Assembly (NCBI GenBank): GCA_003245715.1
Contig: QKCJ01000032.1
Location: 1 to 45,420 of the forward strand
Direction: 5' to 3'
Length of the DNA: 45,420 nt
DNA from: a bacterium
GTDB taxonomy: Bacteria > Planctomycetota > SZUA-567
Shown: positions 36,778 to 45,094 of the stretch, in pieces
Layout of the letters: each line of letters opens with the position of its first letter
Position numbering within the stretch: the first letter of the stretch is position 1
The notes under the pieces: generated by a model
The model's input: only the letters and a program-made list of their open reading frames with translations
What the model was told of the DNA's origin: nothing
Database searches by the model: none
Position numbers and translations under genes: made by a program

Positions 36778-38499
36778 GTGACAAGATTTTGTGAGAATTT
36801 AGTGGTCAGTCTGCTGAGTGCGGCGATAAAAGGGCGTAAGAAGCGCTTTTTAGGCGCTTTGGCTGATCCGTTTGTGGCGCAACGGGATAAGCTTTTTGAG
36901 ATTATTCAGGCTAATGCGTCTACCTCCTTTGGGCGTGAATTTGGTTTCGGTAAAATTTTCAATATTGATGACTACCGCAGGCAGGTTTCGATCATGCCTT
37001 ACAGCGGTTTTGAGCCGTATATCCAGCGCATGAAGCGTGGCGAGGATAATGTGCTGGTTGCGCAGAAACTTAAAATGTTCGGGGTTACCAGCGGCAGCAG
37101 TGCTAATCCCAAGTTCATCCCTGTAACTTCATCCTTTACGCGTGACAATCATTTTGCACACCTGATCTGGATGCATGACATGCTCTCAAATCATCCGGGG
37201 TCGGTCGGCAAATCTTTCAGTATGGTAAGTCCAGCCGAGGAGGGTAAGACTGCGGGGGGAATTCCTTACGGCTCGTGCAGTGGGAAAAACTATCAGGAAC
37301 AGTCGATTCCTGTGCGCTGTATGCACCCCGTTCCTTATGAGGTTTTTCTGATCGGCAACTGCGCGTCCAAGTATCATTGCGCGCTAGTCTTTGCTCTTGG
37401 TTCGAACCTGCGCGTTGTAAACAGTGTCAATCCTTCTTCGCTGGTACTGCTTGCGGGGGTACTTGGTGATACTATTGAAGGGTTGCTTGATGATCTTTCT
37501 GCTGGAGAGTTCAACAATGCGCCCGGGTTGTCGCAGGTCGAGCGTCTGCGCCTTTCAAAGCTACTCAAACCCCAGCCAAAACGCGCGCGCCAGCTCCGCG
37601 AAATATTCCATAACCAGGGGGCGATACGTCCGCTTGATATCTGGCCGGAAATTTCGGTAATAAATACCTGGCAGGGGGGGAACGCTCCGTTTTATCTCTC
37701 CAAGCTGCGTGAATTGTGGGGCGAGGTGCCGATGCGCTGTCTTGGTCTGCGTGCCACTGAGGGGATGTTCAGTATTCCGCTTGAGGATAATTCTTCCTCT
37801 GGTGTGCTTGCTGTCTGTAGCCATTTCCTCGAATTTATTGAGGGTGAAGAAGAGCCTGCGCCAAATGCCAAAACACTGCTCGCCCATCAACTGGAAATCG
37901 GTAAGCGTTATCGCCTGATTATTACAACTTCAAATGGCTTGTACCGCTACGATCTTGCCGACATTGTCGAGGTTACAGGTTATAACGGACGTACGCCGGA
38001 AGTAGCCTTTCTGCATAAAGCCGGCGGGGTTCTTTCCCTGACTGGCGAGAAGGTCTGTGAGGATCAGGTTGTTGAAGTAATGGCGCGGATTGATAAATAT
38101 AATTTTGCCGGCTTTACGGTTACCCTTGAGATGACAGAAAACCCGAGATATGTACTTGCGCTTGAATCAGGAGATGATATCACTGAAGATGAACTTGTGG
38201 AAACCGGGTTGCGTTTTGACCGTGAATTGGCTAAAGTTAATGTTGAGTATGCGGCAAAACGTGAGAGCGGACGCCTTGACGAGCCGGTGGTGCTGCTGCT
38301 GGCGAAAGGAAGTTACCGCAAGTACCGGACGCACCTGATTAATCTGGGACGGCCGGATGGACAGGTTAAACCGCCGCATATGCTACGGCCGCCGGGGGTT
38401 GGGCTTTCTCCGGTTAAGGGGTGTCCGTTTTTTGATGTGGTAGAGGTTGTGGACAGAATCCGCTGCCGCGATAATAACTTTAAGGAAGTGATTAACTGA
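36778..38499 (+). CDS. GH3-family adenylating enzyme (acyl-acid amido synthetase homolog)
   Basis: 573 residues, starting at a GTG with AGGGGA 7 bases upstream. It matches the GH3 family, named from plant auxin and jasmonate conjugating enzymes; bacterial members are mostly uncharacterised. The phosphate-binding loop is GVTSGSSANPKFIPVT (102-117). Later motifs are LGLRATEGMFSIPL, NGLYRYDLADIVEVTGY and LSLTGEKVCEDQV. By family chemistry it would adenylate a carboxylic acid with ATP and transfer it to an amine or other nucleophile in the cytoplasm. The substrate cannot be read from sequence. It is one base from the histidine phosphatase gene downstream, so the two are co-expressed. Confidence 0.88.
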   Translation: MTRFCENLVVSLLSAAIKGRKKRFLGALADPFVAQRDKLFEIIQANASTSFGREFGFGKIFNIDDYRRQVSIMPYSGFEPYIQRMKRGEDNVLVAQKLKMFGVTSGSSANPKFIPVTSSFTRDNHFAHLIWMHDMLSNHPGSVGKSFSMVSPAEEGKTAGGIPYGSCSGKNYQEQSIPVRCMHPVPYEVFLIGNCASKYHCALVFALGSNLRVVNSVNPSSLVLLAGVLGDTIEGLLDDLSAGEFNNAPGLSQVERLRLSKLLKPQPKRARQLREIFHNQGAIRPLDIWPEISVINTWQGGNAPFYLSKLRELWGEVPMRCLGLRATEGMFSIPLEDNSSSGVLAVCSHFLEFIEGEEEPAPNAKTLLAHQLEIGKRYRLIITTSNGLYRYDLADIVEVTGYNGRTPEVAFLHKAGGVLSLTGEKVCEDQVVEVMARIDKYNFAGFTVTLEMTENPRYVLALESGDDITEDELVETGLRFDRELAKVNVEYAAKRESGRLDEPVVLLLAKGSYRKYRTHLINLGRPDGQVKPPHMLRPPGVGLSPVKGCPFFDVVEVVDRIRCRDNNFKEVIN

Positions 38500-38500
38500 A

Positions 38501-39139
38501 ATGACGCGCATTTATCTTGTCCGGCACGGGCAGACAGAGTGGAACAGCCAGCACCGTATGCAGGGACGCCAGGATTCTCCTCTGACTGAACTTGGTCGCT
38601 CTCAGGCTGAAGGGGCCGCCAGCGAACTTGCCGGAATCAGTTTTGCTGCTGCCTACTGCAGTCCGGCGCAACGGGCGGTAAAAACCGCAGCAATCATTCT
38701 TGAAAATCATAAACAGCGTGCGGAAATTTTTGATGCTTTTGCCGAGATTGCCCTGGGCAGCTGGGAAGGGGCAAGCTATGACAATGACAATACAACCAAA
38801 GATGTGCAACGCCATAATTTCTGGTTCAGCCCTGATAAATATGATCCTGCCGGGAACGGCGGCGAGAGCTTTCATGAAGTTCTTGACCGGGCCTTGAACG
38901 GAATTAAAAATATTCTCAACCTCAACAAGGACGCTGACAATATTCTGGTCGTCGCCCATACCGTTACTATCCGTTCAATTCTCAATTATCTTATCGAACG
39001 GCCGCTCAGCAACTTCTGGCATGATCCTAAAATGGCTCCCTGCAGTATCAGCATTGTTGACGCTGAGCTGGTTGCAGGAAAGTTCTCAGCCGAAGTCATC
39101 TCTTACGCCGGTACAGACTGTGACTGCGCAACTCTCTGA
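38501..39139 (+). CDS. histidine phosphatase superfamily protein
   Basis: 212 residues. The catalytic RHG is at residues 8-10 (IYLVRHGQTEWN), and the second His is in VVAHTVTIRSIL. Family features PLTELGRSQAEG, CSPAQRAVKTA and EIALGSWEG are present. It is a cytoplasmic phosphomonoesterase of the phosphoglycerate mutase type, close to CobC-like or broad phosphatases; the exact substrate is unknown. The ATG follows the GH3 stop by one base, so translation is likely coupled. It may remove a phosphate from a product or precursor in the GH3 reaction, which is inference from the coupling. Confidence 0.9.
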   Translation: MTRIYLVRHGQTEWNSQHRMQGRQDSPLTELGRSQAEGAASELAGISFAAAYCSPAQRAVKTAAIILENHKQRAEIFDAFAEIALGSWEGASYDNDNTTKDVQRHNFWFSPDKYDPAGNGGESFHEVLDRALNGIKNILNLNKDADNILVVAHTVTIRSILNYLIERPLSNFWHDPKMAPCSISIVDAELVAGKFSAEVISYAGTDCDCATL

Positions 39140-39323
39140 GAATACCGCTGACTTTTCCAAGGCCGGTTTCTGAAATAAGCAGAGTTCTTATGCTGGCGCG
39201 ACTTGTTTTTATCATCCGAATTTATTCTGGTGATGATTTTGTAGTATTAAAAAATGGAAAAACCAACCTGTTTCCGTATTATATTATGCCAAAAGTCAAA
39301 TTTCCGTCAATCAGGGCTTATAA

Positions 39324-40742
39324 ATGGACAATAAACAAATAAAAATATTTTTCAAAATTATAGGTGTCTTTCTGGCGCTGGTAATAATGCTGCTGATTCC
39401 CCTTAAAATACGGGATTTATATTACCGCTCCGAGACCGAGAAACTCTTTGCCGGGTTACGAGAAAAAGGTATCCCGACAAATGCCAAAGAGTTGTCAACG
39501 TGGAACGTACCGCCAACTAATGGTTATGAAGAATTTAAAGTCGCAATTGAGCTTATAAAAAAGCTTCAAGAGGATTATAGCGCTTGCCACAAGGAAGAGG
39601 ATAGCTTTTTGTCCGATCCGGCTGACTCACTGAATGATAACAAAGAATATGACAAGTATAAATCGGATTATGAAAAGAGGGTGATGTACTACCGGAATAA
39701 TCCTGCGTTTTACAAGGAATGGTACGTCGATAAGCCCAAACCTATTTTTGCTGCGCTTGATAAAGCTTTGGAGAAGGAATATTTACTCCCTGATTATAAT
39801 TATGAAAATTTTGGCGATCAGAAACACGATCTAATGGAGTGGCGAAATATTGCACTGCTGATTGGGATTTCTAACCGAACCGATTTGCTTATCAGTAAAA
39901 ATCCTGATGCGGCATTAAAGAGAATTGAAAAACAACTGCAGTTGTCTTCGGCTTTGCGTTGCACCCGTACATGTATTGATTATTTAGTTGTTGACAGTAT
40001 GTTTATGTTGGCTGTGAGAAGTATGCAGGACGTTGTTTTTGTTGATGGTGTAAGCCCGGACTTGCTTCGGCGACTTGCGTTGAGCTTTGAGCATTGTAAC
40101 ATCGGGATTGATTCTCATTTAAGAAGTGCCTTCTTTTCAGAGATGATAATTTATGAAAATACAGCAGAGAGTATTTTTGATTTGCCATTTATAAGTCGGC
40201 CGTTTGATTTTAAAAATAATGCCGTAAGAGAAAGTATTGTTTTCATTTATAAGACTTTTTTCAAAGAGTACGATCATTATCTCTGTATTAAGTCAACTAT
40301 TGAGTTGGCTGAATTGTCTGATAAGTCTTGGCGTTATTTCCAGAAGTATCAGGACGGGTTACGCGATAATGAATTTACGGACAATGAAGTACTTGTTGGC
40401 TTTATTAATTGTACAACGCCAATGTATGGTTTTTTTTCTGAGCCGTTGCAGTCTATTATTACTAAAAAGTTTGAAGTAACTGACAGGCTGCGCATCGCTG
40501 CCATTGCCTGTCAGTTGCTGGCTGACAAGCTTGAAGGGAAGGCATATCCTGATGATCTTGGTGGGTACCCGAAAAATGTCTTCGATGGAAAAGATTATAA
40601 GATTGTCAAAGAGAGGGACTGGGTGTATATTATCTCTGATTTTAAGCCTGAGAATGGAGATTTTCGGTTATACAACAGCCCGGTAACGGACGCATATTTT
40701 GACGGCAAGCTGTTTTTCGCCTTGCCGGCTAACCCGAAATAA
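39324..40742 (+). CDS. membrane-anchored protein of unknown function, paralog 1
   Basis: 472 residues. A single N-terminal membrane helix (about 8-26, in KIIGVFLALVIMLLIPLKIRD) anchors a large helical periplasmic domain. The motif WNVPPTNGYEEF at about 55-65 and the late AAIACQLLADKLEGKAYPDDLGGYPKNVFDGK are shared with the next gene. AGGG lies 8 bases before the ATG. The late motif resembles the sorting-domain region of DUF-type planctomycete proteins in which a short peptide-like segment follows YPxDL, but I do not recognise the family firmly. AT-rich compared with the GH3 region. Confidence 0.7.
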   Translation: MDNKQIKIFFKIIGVFLALVIMLLIPLKIRDLYYRSETEKLFAGLREKGIPTNAKELSTWNVPPTNGYEEFKVAIELIKKLQEDYSACHKEEDSFLSDPADSLNDNKEYDKYKSDYEKRVMYYRNNPAFYKEWYVDKPKPIFAALDKALEKEYLLPDYNYENFGDQKHDLMEWRNIALLIGISNRTDLLISKNPDAALKRIEKQLQLSSALRCTRTCIDYLVVDSMFMLAVRSMQDVVFVDGVSPDLLRRLALSFEHCNIGIDSHLRSAFFSEMIIYENTAESIFDLPFISRPFDFKNNAVRESIVFIYKTFFKEYDHYLCIKSTIELAELSDKSWRYFQKYQDGLRDNEFTDNEVLVGFINCTTPMYGFFSEPLQSIITKKFEVTDRLRIAAIACQLLADKLEGKAYPDDLGGYPKNVFDGKDYKIVKERDWVYIISDFKPENGDFRLYNSPVTDAYFDGKLFFALPANPK

Positions 40743-40766
40743 TTGTTGCGTGATGAAAGAAATCTA

Positions 40767-42173
40767 ATGGATAATAAAACGTTAAAAGCATTTTTCAAGA
40801 TTATCGCTCTGGTTCTGGTTTTGGGGACTATGGCGCTTATGCCGCTTAAGGTGCGTGATCTGCATTACCAGTCCCTCCTTGCCGAGCGTGACGAGCAGTT
40901 GATAAACAACGGCCTGCCATTAACTGAGGAGGATTTCATAAAATGGAACGAACCGCCGTCAAATGGCTTCAAGTATATTTCCGATCTTCAGGACGCACTC
41001 GATAAGTTTGAAAATGATTTTCTGGTTGCCAACAAAGAAGACACAACTGATTATATGCCGGTAATCGGTGATGATTACCTCGGCTCGAAGTATGCCAAAT
41101 ACACCAGTGACCGCCAGAAGCGGGTTGCGTTTATGGAGAGTCATAAGGATCTGTACCTGAAATGGTTTGACAGGGAGGCTGCGCCTATCTATTCTCTGGT
41201 TGATAAAATACTGGTCGAAAAATATATTTATCAGAAAGAAAAAATTTTTGCTGATCTTATCTACATGACGCCTATTCGGGGAGCGTCTTTACTGCTTGCA
41301 CAGGCCAGTTATAACTCCCTGTACCTTCATGATAACCCCGAGCAGGCGTTACAAGTTGTTGACAAGATCTGTGATTTGTCAGTTGCCTTAAAATGTAACA
41401 AGACAATGCTTGATATGATTATTAGTGTCGGAATAGGGCTGACTGCAATTGAGCCACTGCAGGATGTCTTGCTGTATGAAAAAACGTCAAAGCTTAGCCC
41501 TGAGCTTTTGCGGCAGATGGCCAGCAAGCTTGATACAATTAGAGATAATTTGAACCCCATGGCTGAAAACGCTTTTCTCGGTGAACTGATTTATGCGCGC
41601 CAGCTTTATGATAAAATCGTTGCAAATGACGATACGGAAAATCTTTCTGATTCGTTTTACCCGGAACCGGTCTTGCTTGATAATTTATTTACCCTCCAGT
41701 TCTATATCTTCTTTATCCTGCATGAAGATTTCTATTGCTTGAGCAGCGCACTTCTGGATTACCGGGAGTTAGTGAAGAAAGACGGGGTCAGCGTTGTTAA
41801 TGTCATCCTCGGCCCAAAGGAGCAGGAGAGCGAGTACATCGTAATGGCAAAAGAAATAATTTTCCCTTTCAGCGATGATACTGTTTATACCAGGGAAGGA
41901 TTCATACTGCAAAAGCTGCGTGTTCAGAATAAATTATCCATCGCCGCGATTGCCTGCCGGATAAGGGCGAATAAAATTGAGGGTAAGCCTTATCCGGAAG
42001 ACCTTTCCGCATTTGCTGCTGATCCTTTAACAGGTAAGCCATATTTACTGCAAAAAGAAATAGACAAGATACTGATTTATTCCGACTCTCCGGTCATGAA
42101 TAATGAAAATCGCGATATAACCGTAAAATCATCTCCTGAGGACTTTGCAATTTCACTGCCTATCATAAAATAA
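40767..42173 (+). CDS. membrane-anchored protein of unknown function, paralog 2
   Basis: 468 residues from the ATG at 40767 (MDNKTLKAFFKIIALVL), chosen because it aligns with the start of the preceding paralog; the frame opens 24 bases earlier. The same plan: an N-terminal membrane helix (about 9-27), then a helical domain with WNEPPSNGFKYI (about 56-67) and IAAIACRIRANKIEGKPYPEDLSAF near the end. The gene lies 24 bases after its neighbour, so they form a tandem duplication read as one unit. The two differ through the middle, so the duplication is old. Function unknown. Confidence 0.7.
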   Translation: MDNKTLKAFFKIIALVLVLGTMALMPLKVRDLHYQSLLAERDEQLINNGLPLTEEDFIKWNEPPSNGFKYISDLQDALDKFENDFLVANKEDTTDYMPVIGDDYLGSKYAKYTSDRQKRVAFMESHKDLYLKWFDREAAPIYSLVDKILVEKYIYQKEKIFADLIYMTPIRGASLLLAQASYNSLYLHDNPEQALQVVDKICDLSVALKCNKTMLDMIISVGIGLTAIEPLQDVLLYEKTSKLSPELLRQMASKLDTIRDNLNPMAENAFLGELIYARQLYDKIVANDDTENLSDSFYPEPVLLDNLFTLQFYIFFILHEDFYCLSSALLDYRELVKKDGVSVVNVILGPKEQESEYIVMAKEIIFPFSDDTVYTREGFILQKLRVQNKLSIAAIACRIRANKIEGKPYPEDLSAFAADPLTGKPYLLQKEIDKILIYSDSPVMNNENRDITVKSSPEDFAISLPIIK

Positions 42174-42273
42174 TTATGTTTTAAGTTTGGCCCTAAAATT
42201 TGCTTAAGATATTTTTTATCCGAATGTTGCGATGTTTTTTTGCGCAGATTAATTAAGATAATTCGAGAAAAAA

Positions 42274-42289
42274 GTTAGTTTTGGCTAAC
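42274..42289. promoter_or_regulatory. inverted repeat upstream of the Cys-rich protein promoter
   Basis: GTTAG and CTAAC are separated by six bases and end 7 bases before the -35. It recalls metal-regulator operator half-sites of the DtxR/MntR type (GTTAG/CTAAC), but the match is short. A repressor or activator site is possible. Confidence 0.35.
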
Positions 42290-42296
42290 ATTTGTG

Positions 42297-42324
42297 TTGA
42301 CAAAGTGCCAGTGTCGTGTATACT
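42297..42324 (+). promoter_or_regulatory. near-consensus sigma-70 promoter
   Basis: A perfect TTGACA (42297-42302), a 16-base spacer and TATACT (42319-42324, five of six). It lies 53 bases before the ATG of the small Cys-rich gene and is the best promoter match in the window. Confidence 0.8.
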
Positions 42325-42377
42325 CACAATTGTTGGGTTTGGCAAGACGAACTTTTGCCCTGAAAGGTATAAAGAAT

Positions 42378-42569
42378 ATGATCCAGACAATTTTGGTTAT
42401 TGCTGCGGTTGTTGTGAGTGCGGTGATAGTCGTCAGATATTTTTATGGATTGACTACTGGGCATAATAGTGCCTGCAGTATGTGTCCGGGTACTAAAAAG
42501 GGCGGCGGGTGCAGTTGTTCATCGGTATCGGATGAGACGTGCGAGGGTTCGTGCGCTGATCATAAATAG
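42378..42569 (+). CDS. small Cys-rich membrane protein, FeoB-associated-like
   Basis: 63 residues from the ATG at 42378, chosen because the strong promoter ends at 42324 and GAAAGG lies about 10 bases upstream; the longer frame would overlap the promoter. One membrane helix (about 3-22) is followed by a tail with six Cys: CSMC, CSC and two single Cys, Gly/Lys/Ser rich. This plan is that of the FeoB-associated Cys-rich membrane proteins, but no feoA or feoB is present in the window, so a metal-related role is only suggested. A strong terminator follows, so it is a single-gene unit with high expected expression. Confidence 0.6.
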   Translation: MIQTILVIAAVVVSAVIVVRYFYGLTTGHNSACSMCPGTKKGGGCSCSSVSDETCEGSCADHK

Positions 42570-42627
42570 CAACGTGTTAACCGGCCCGGTTAGGGTACTG
42601 TAATACTTTGGTTTTCCTCTGACGGTT

Positions 42628-42674
42628 TGGCCTGGCTGGATGATTTGGGATCATTCAATCAGGCCAGATTTTTT
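42628..42674 (+). terminator. intrinsic terminator after the Cys-rich gene
   Basis: TGGCCTG (42628-42634) pairs with CAGGCCA (42660-42666), with inner pairing of TGAT and ATCA, and is followed by six T residues. It lies about 60 bases past the stop. Confidence 0.8.
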
Positions 42675-42720
42675 ATGCAGGCGATAAAATTTATTTTGAC
42701 GCAATTCAGGATTAGTTCCT

Positions 42721-43377
42721 TCAAAGGATTTCAAGCGAGTTTTCAATCAGGTCAAAGCCGGGACGGGCGATTTTTTCATCAACTTTTTCACAGCGCTCAA
42801 CAATTGTCACTCTGAATTTATCTGTAACCTTGCACATAATGCGGTAGGTGTTTAACGGATCAAAAAATCCTTCTGAAATTTTATGAAGTATAAGCCCGTT
42901 ACCTTCAATGCAGCCATATTTTCTTAATGGTGTGGATTTATACAGTTCGTCTGAGCCACGTAAATTCATCTCAGGATATGATCCTATGATATTTTCATTT
43001 ATGGCATCTTTTAAGACGAATTTTTCAATTGTTTTTTGAGGGCAGATAAATTCAAAATAAAAGGTAACAGCGTTATAAGCTGGTGAATGAATTAGGAAGT
43101 AGTGCAATGGAACATTTTCATCTGTTAAAATTTCATTGCTTTCTTGGAAATTGTCAAACTCCTCAACAATTGTCCAATTGCCAGGAAACTTCAGTTTAAA
43201 ATTTAATGTGGTTTTTGTTTGGGGATTATCAAGATCCGGTTTGCACTCATTTTTACTTTCTTTGAGCCGTTTTCTTATTTCAAAAACCGAATACCAGCCA
43301 ATATAATAACCGACAATACCGCTGGCTATTATAATTGTTATTAATGAAATTATTATAATAGGTATACTAAGTGTCAT
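42721..43377 (-). CDS. membrane-anchored protein of unknown function
   Basis: 218 residues from the ATG at 43377 (MTLSIPIIII), with AAAGG about 9 bases upstream; the frame opens earlier at a TTG without a site. One long hydrophobic helix (about 3-26) is followed by a soluble domain of about 185 residues, mixed alpha/beta, with LNFKLKFPGNWTIVEEF near its start. That opening resembles domains in which a peptide starting with a folded strand contacts a hydrophobic surface, but no family is clear. It is AT-rich and ends near the terminator of the Cys-rich gene. Confidence 0.6.
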   Translation of the reverse strand: MTLSIPIIIISLITIIIASGIVGYYIGWYSVFEIRKRLKESKNECKPDLDNPQTKTTLNFKLKFPGNWTIVEEFDNFQESNEILTDENVPLHYFLIHSPAYNAVTFYFEFICPQKTIEKFVLKDAINENIIGSYPEMNLRGSDELYKSTPLRKYGCIEGNGLILHKISEGFFDPLNTYRIMCKVTDKFRVTIVERCEKVDEKIARPGFDLIENSLEIL

Positions 43378-43451
43378 CTGTAATAACCTTTTTCGAGTCG
43401 ACAAAAATCATGTTAATCTATTACATCATAAATCTTAAGAAAAAAGGTTTG

Positions 43452-44354
43452 CTAGCTAAGCGTATAAATGGCAATTGCGAGGCACATCAGCACTGCGGCG
43501 CTGAGATATTTGATGGCGTCGGAGCGGATTAGTCTGGTTTCCAGTGCGTGATGGCCGAGCTTGGCAACAATCAGTCCAAGACCAATTGATAACGGCCCGC
43601 GGGTAGACTGGACGATAACCGCCGGTACGACCCCGAGAAAAGCGATCGCTGAAAATAGAAAGATCATCGCCGAGTACCAGCTTAGTGAGAAAGCAAATGC
43701 GTCTTTGAGCGCCGGCATGTCGTTCTCTGATTTTAAGAAGAAAATTCCGATAACGGCTGGTATCGCGCAGACGATATAAGTCAGTGCCATGGCAAAGCAT
43801 GAAGACTCGAAACTCGGCTCGCTTGCGATTGCCCGTACGAGTTTCTGGATATTTGTGTCTGAACCGGAATAAAGGCAGCAGGTCAGCATCACCCCGAGTA
43901 TTACCCTCAGTTCAAGTTTTTCCCCGCCGCCGCGTGCCAGGATAAGCGCCGCCAGCAGACATACCCCGACCGCCACCCATTGCAGGATGCTGAGATTGGC
44001 CCCCGCAAAGATACTCGCGATAATCGCCAAAAAGACGATCTTGATGCCCAGCAGCGGTGATATCCGCGAGGCTGGCGCCCAGGTGGCAATCCTGAAAAAA
44101 CTTGCCTGCGCCAGAAAATAAAACCCGGCTGCCCCCGCAAGCGGCAGAATTATCGCCTCCCAGCCGGCTTCTGGTGTCTGCCAGAAAAGGGCGAGGGCAA
44201 TAACTGAGAATATTCCCATGTAAATGTGGCCGATGCAGATAAGCTGAAATGAGCTGCGACCGTCCTTGATAAGAAAGCGGCGGGTGAAGAGGTAGCATAA
44301 ACTATGGGAGAGGGCACATAGAAAACCGCAGATTAGCCCGATGGTCTGATCCAT
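43452..44354 (-). CDS. EamA/DMT-family transporter
   Basis: 300 residues with about ten membrane helices arranged as two five-helix halves, typical of the drug/metabolite transporter superfamily. Recognisable parts are GFLCALSHSLCYLFTRRFL (helix 1), PLLGIKIVFLAIIASIFAG (helix 4, end of the first half) and STRGPLSIGLGLIVAKLGHHALETRLI (second half). The substrate is not predictable; relatives export amino acids, nucleotide sugars or metabolites. No ribosome site is very clear. It stands alone between an orphan gene and the EF-hand terminator. Confidence 0.85.
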   Translation of the reverse strand: MDQTIGLICGFLCALSHSLCYLFTRRFLIKDGRSSFQLICIGHIYMGIFSVIALALFWQTPEAGWEAIILPLAGAAGFYFLAQASFFRIATWAPASRISPLLGIKIVFLAIIASIFAGANLSILQWVAVGVCLLAALILARGGGEKLELRVILGVMLTCCLYSGSDTNIQKLVRAIASEPSFESSCFAMALTYIVCAIPAVIGIFFLKSENDMPALKDAFAFSLSWYSAMIFLFSAIAFLGVVPAVIVQSTRGPLSIGLGLIVAKLGHHALETRLIRSDAIKYLSAAVLMCLAIAIYTLS

Positions 44355-44469
44355 TTTTAACCAATACAGATTATTGAAAAGTCAATAGAGGCAATGATAA
44401 TCTATTTGTCGAGGTATGCAAGAAGATTGCTGAAATAGCTGGCATGGCTGCCGGTGTTTTGTGCCGGTT

Positions 44470-44503
44470 AAAAAACAAAACCCCGGAGCGAGTCCGGGGC
44501 TTT
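44470..44503 (-). terminator. intrinsic terminator after the EF-hand gene
   Basis: CCCCGGA (44481-44487) pairs with TCCGGGG (44493-44499) around a five-base loop; on the minus strand it runs into TTTTGTTTTTT. It lies about 40 bases past the EF-hand stop. Confidence 0.9.
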
Positions 44504-44536
44504 GCCGCCTTAGGAACGGGTTTTCGGGCGGAAATA

Positions 44537-45094
44537 CTACACTGCGGCATTAAGCAGTGATGATATTGATGACGAGCTTGACTCGCTTGATGATGAAGAC
44601 AGACCATAGGCAGAATAGATCTGGTTCTTTATCATGCTCAGAAGTTCTGAGTTGTCACTGTCTTCGTCGCTGCTCAGAGAACTGAGCAAGTCATTGAAGT
44701 TGATACCGCTGGCAGTTTCAGAACTTTGTGATCCCTCAGGTGGAGGAGGTGGCATTCCGCCGCCACCGCCGGGGCCACCAGGACCACCTTTTGGCATCAT
44801 TGCTTCAAATTCTTCTGCAGAAAGAACGCCGTCGCCGTCACTGTCGGCTTCGTCGAACTTTGCCTGCATTTCTTCTTCAGAAGGTTCTTCCATTTCCGGA
44901 GCGCCTTCTGGTGGAGCAGGGCGGTTGGCCATCATTTCCTGCATTTCAGCAAATGTCACACCGCCGTCGCCGTTAGCATCTGTCTTTGAAAACATCTCTT
45001 CAGCACTTGGCGGCTCAGGTCTTGAGGACTGTGAGCTTGAGGTTTTGGCGCTGTAGAGACTGCTTATGGCTGAGTTTAATCCTGATAGTTCCAT
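44537..45094 (-). CDS. protein with two EF-hands, Gly/Pro linker and Ser-rich tail
   Basis: 185 residues, no signal peptide. Two canonical EF-hand loops: DANGDGGVTFAE (39-50) and DSDGDGVLSAEE (84-95), each with Asp/Asn/Asp and Glu at the expected positions, so it probably binds two calcium ions. A linker of Gly and Pro (about 102-120) follows. The last third is Ser/Asp-rich, ending SSSSSESSSSSISSLLNAAV. The N-terminus MELSGLNSAISSLYS resembles short helical starts of flagellar or secreted EF-hand proteins. AAAGGAG lies 7-8 bases before the ATG. Its long leader may contain a structured RNA. Confidence 0.85.
   Translation of the reverse strand: MELSGLNSAISSLYSAKTSSSQSSRPEPPSAEEMFSKTDANGDGGVTFAEMQEMMANRPAPPEGAPEMEEPSEEEMQAKFDEADSDGDGVLSAEEFEAMMPKGGPGGPGGGGGMPPPPPEGSQSSETASGINFNDLLSSLSSDEDSDNSELLSMIKNQIYSAYGLSSSSSESSSSSISSLLNAAV

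Noticed and set aside
36098..36784. Minus-strand frame of about 228 codons at the end of the large secreted gene
   Set aside because: Antisense shadow crossing a gene boundary, no ribosome site.
37391..37406. TTCGAACC-like tRNA T-arm sequence
   Set aside because: Lies within the GH3 coding frame and has no surrounding cloverleaf.
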